A DNA stretch of 22,905 nt, taken from the NCBI GenBank assembly GCA_900545585.1, contig UQZR01000031.1, positions 1-22,905 on the forward strand, written 5' to 3'. The translations under genes were made by a program, and so were the position numbers. Source of the DNA: an uncultured Eubacteriales bacterium (GTDB lineage: Bacteria > Bacillota > Clostridia > Oscillospirales > Oscillospiraceae). Positions within the stretch are counted from its first letter, which is position 1. Every line of letters starts with the position of its first letter. The notes beneath the pieces are model-generated. The model did no database searches. It saw only the letters and a list, made by a program, of their open reading frames with translations, and was not told the DNA's origin. Shown here piece by piece: positions 22,413 through 22,905 of this stretch.

Positions 22413-22446
22413 AAAAAACAGGACCTCTTGGGAGGTCCTGTTTTTT
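22413..22446. terminator. Bidirectional terminator between the TPM gene and spoVT
   Basis: AAAAAACAGGACCTC (22413-22427) and its exact complement (22432-22446) surround a TTGG loop, giving A6 and T6 ends. It serves the + strand TPM operon and, in the other direction, spoVT, whose TGA overlaps the last T of the tract. Confidence 0.93.
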
Positions 22447-22905
22447 CAGTTCTCCATGTTTTTGCCCAGAAAAGCGGCCACGGTCTGGGCCAGCTTGCAC
22501 TCGGTGTCACCGGCCAGACGGCCCTGATCGGTGACGAACAGCACCGCACCTAGCACATCGCCCTCGCAGAGGACGGGGGCGGCCACGGCGGCGGTAAAAT
22601 TGGCGTTGTCCTGACACACCGGCGGCATGGCGCCCATCCCACCGAAATGATAGACGCTGCGCTCGGTCATGAGCTTTTCCAGCTGGTCGGAGACGGGCTT
22701 GCCCAGCAGCTCCCGCTTTCCGGCGCCTGCCACGGCGATGACCGCGTCGCGGTCGGTAACAGCAGCGGTGAAGTCAGTGCTGCGGCTCAACGTGTCGCAG
22801 AACTGCGCGGCGAAATCCTCCAGTCCGCCGATGAGGGAGTATTTTTTGAAGATGATTTCGCCGTCCCGTGTGGTGTAGATCTCCAACGGGTCGCCGTTGC
22901 TGATA
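22446..22905 (-). CDS. spoVT: Stage V sporulation protein T, C-terminal GAF part (partial)
   Basis: The frame is open to the right edge of the window; the visible part is 152 residues. It begins ISNGDPLEIYTTRDGEIIFKKYS, the end of the AbrB-like DNA-binding swapped-hairpin domain. It continues with the SpoVT GAF domain: DFAAQFCDTLSRSTDF, VTDRDAVIAVAGAGKRELLGK, APVLCEGDVLGAVLFV and the final KLAQTVAAFLGKNME. SpoVT is a tetrameric regulator of forespore (sigma G) genes. The preceding N-terminal 25 to 30 residues lie outside the window. This is the best evidence that the organism belongs to an endospore-forming lineage. The gene may also be annotated as an AbrB-family regulator. Confidence 0.9.
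   Translation of the reverse strand, partial: ISNGDPLEIYTTRDGEIIFKKYSLIGGLEDFAAQFCDTLSRSTDFTAAVTDRDAVIAVAGAGKRELLGKPVSDQLEKLMTERSVYHFGGMGAMPPVCQDNANFTAAVAAPVLCEGDVLGAVLFVTDQGRLAGDTECKLAQTVAAFLGKNMEN

Overview
This 22.9 kb window looks like the chromosome of a spore-forming, Gram-positive Clostridia member. The codons are GC-rich, Shine-Dalgarno sites are strong (AGGAG/GGAGG), the lipoproteins have typical lipoboxes, there is a sortase with its substrate, and the right edge carries the C-terminal part of SpoVT. The GC-rich style together with the XpaC/TelA/TPM and CpsBCD/SrtB/LCP sets suggests an Oscillospiraceae-like gut Firmicute. That taxonomic call is inference from style only.

Layout. 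(1) 1-791, + strand: the end of etfA, then a nitroreductase-family flavoprotein. (2) 1066-9615, - strand: a transport and signalling block. Read in its own direction it is an AfuA/FbpA-like solute-binding lipoprotein, a sensor histidine kinase and an AraC-type response regulator. After a regulatory gap come a second solute-binding lipoprotein, an ABC ATPase, a fused double permease and a HAD phosphatase. Most junctions overlap by a few bases, so the parts are probably translationally coupled. The organisation resembles the HptRSA glucose-6-phosphate sensing system of Staphylococcus placed next to an AfuABC-type hexose-phosphate importer, with a YihX-like phosphatase at the end. My best reading is sensing and uptake of a phosphorylated metabolite, but ferric iron or another anion cannot be excluded. 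(3) 9854-15173, + strand: a cell-surface operon with a Wzz/CpsC-type co-polymerase, a BY-tyrosine kinase, a PHP-type tyrosine phosphatase, a class B sortase, its likely SPQTG-anchored substrate, an LCP-family ligase and a VanZ-like membrane protein. A perfect 38-nt palindromic terminator ends it. (4) 15237-18497, - strand: a peptidase operon, Xaa-Pro aminopeptidase then PepD dipeptidase. (5) 18698-19237, + strand: a small polytopic membrane protein with its own terminator. (6) 19350-22394, + strand: XpaC, TelA and TPM-domain membrane proteins behind a near-consensus promoter. (7) 22446-22905, - strand: partial spoVT.

No mobile elements, CRISPR arrays, tRNAs or rRNAs were seen. Punctuation between blocks is clear: four strong stem-loop terminators, three of them between convergent genes, and several promoters with good -10 elements. 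The most unusual content is the coupled two-lipoprotein/two-component/ABC/HAD locus (1066-9615). The adjacent sortase/SPQTG pair inside a capsule-regulatory operon that has no glycosyltransferases is the next most interesting.
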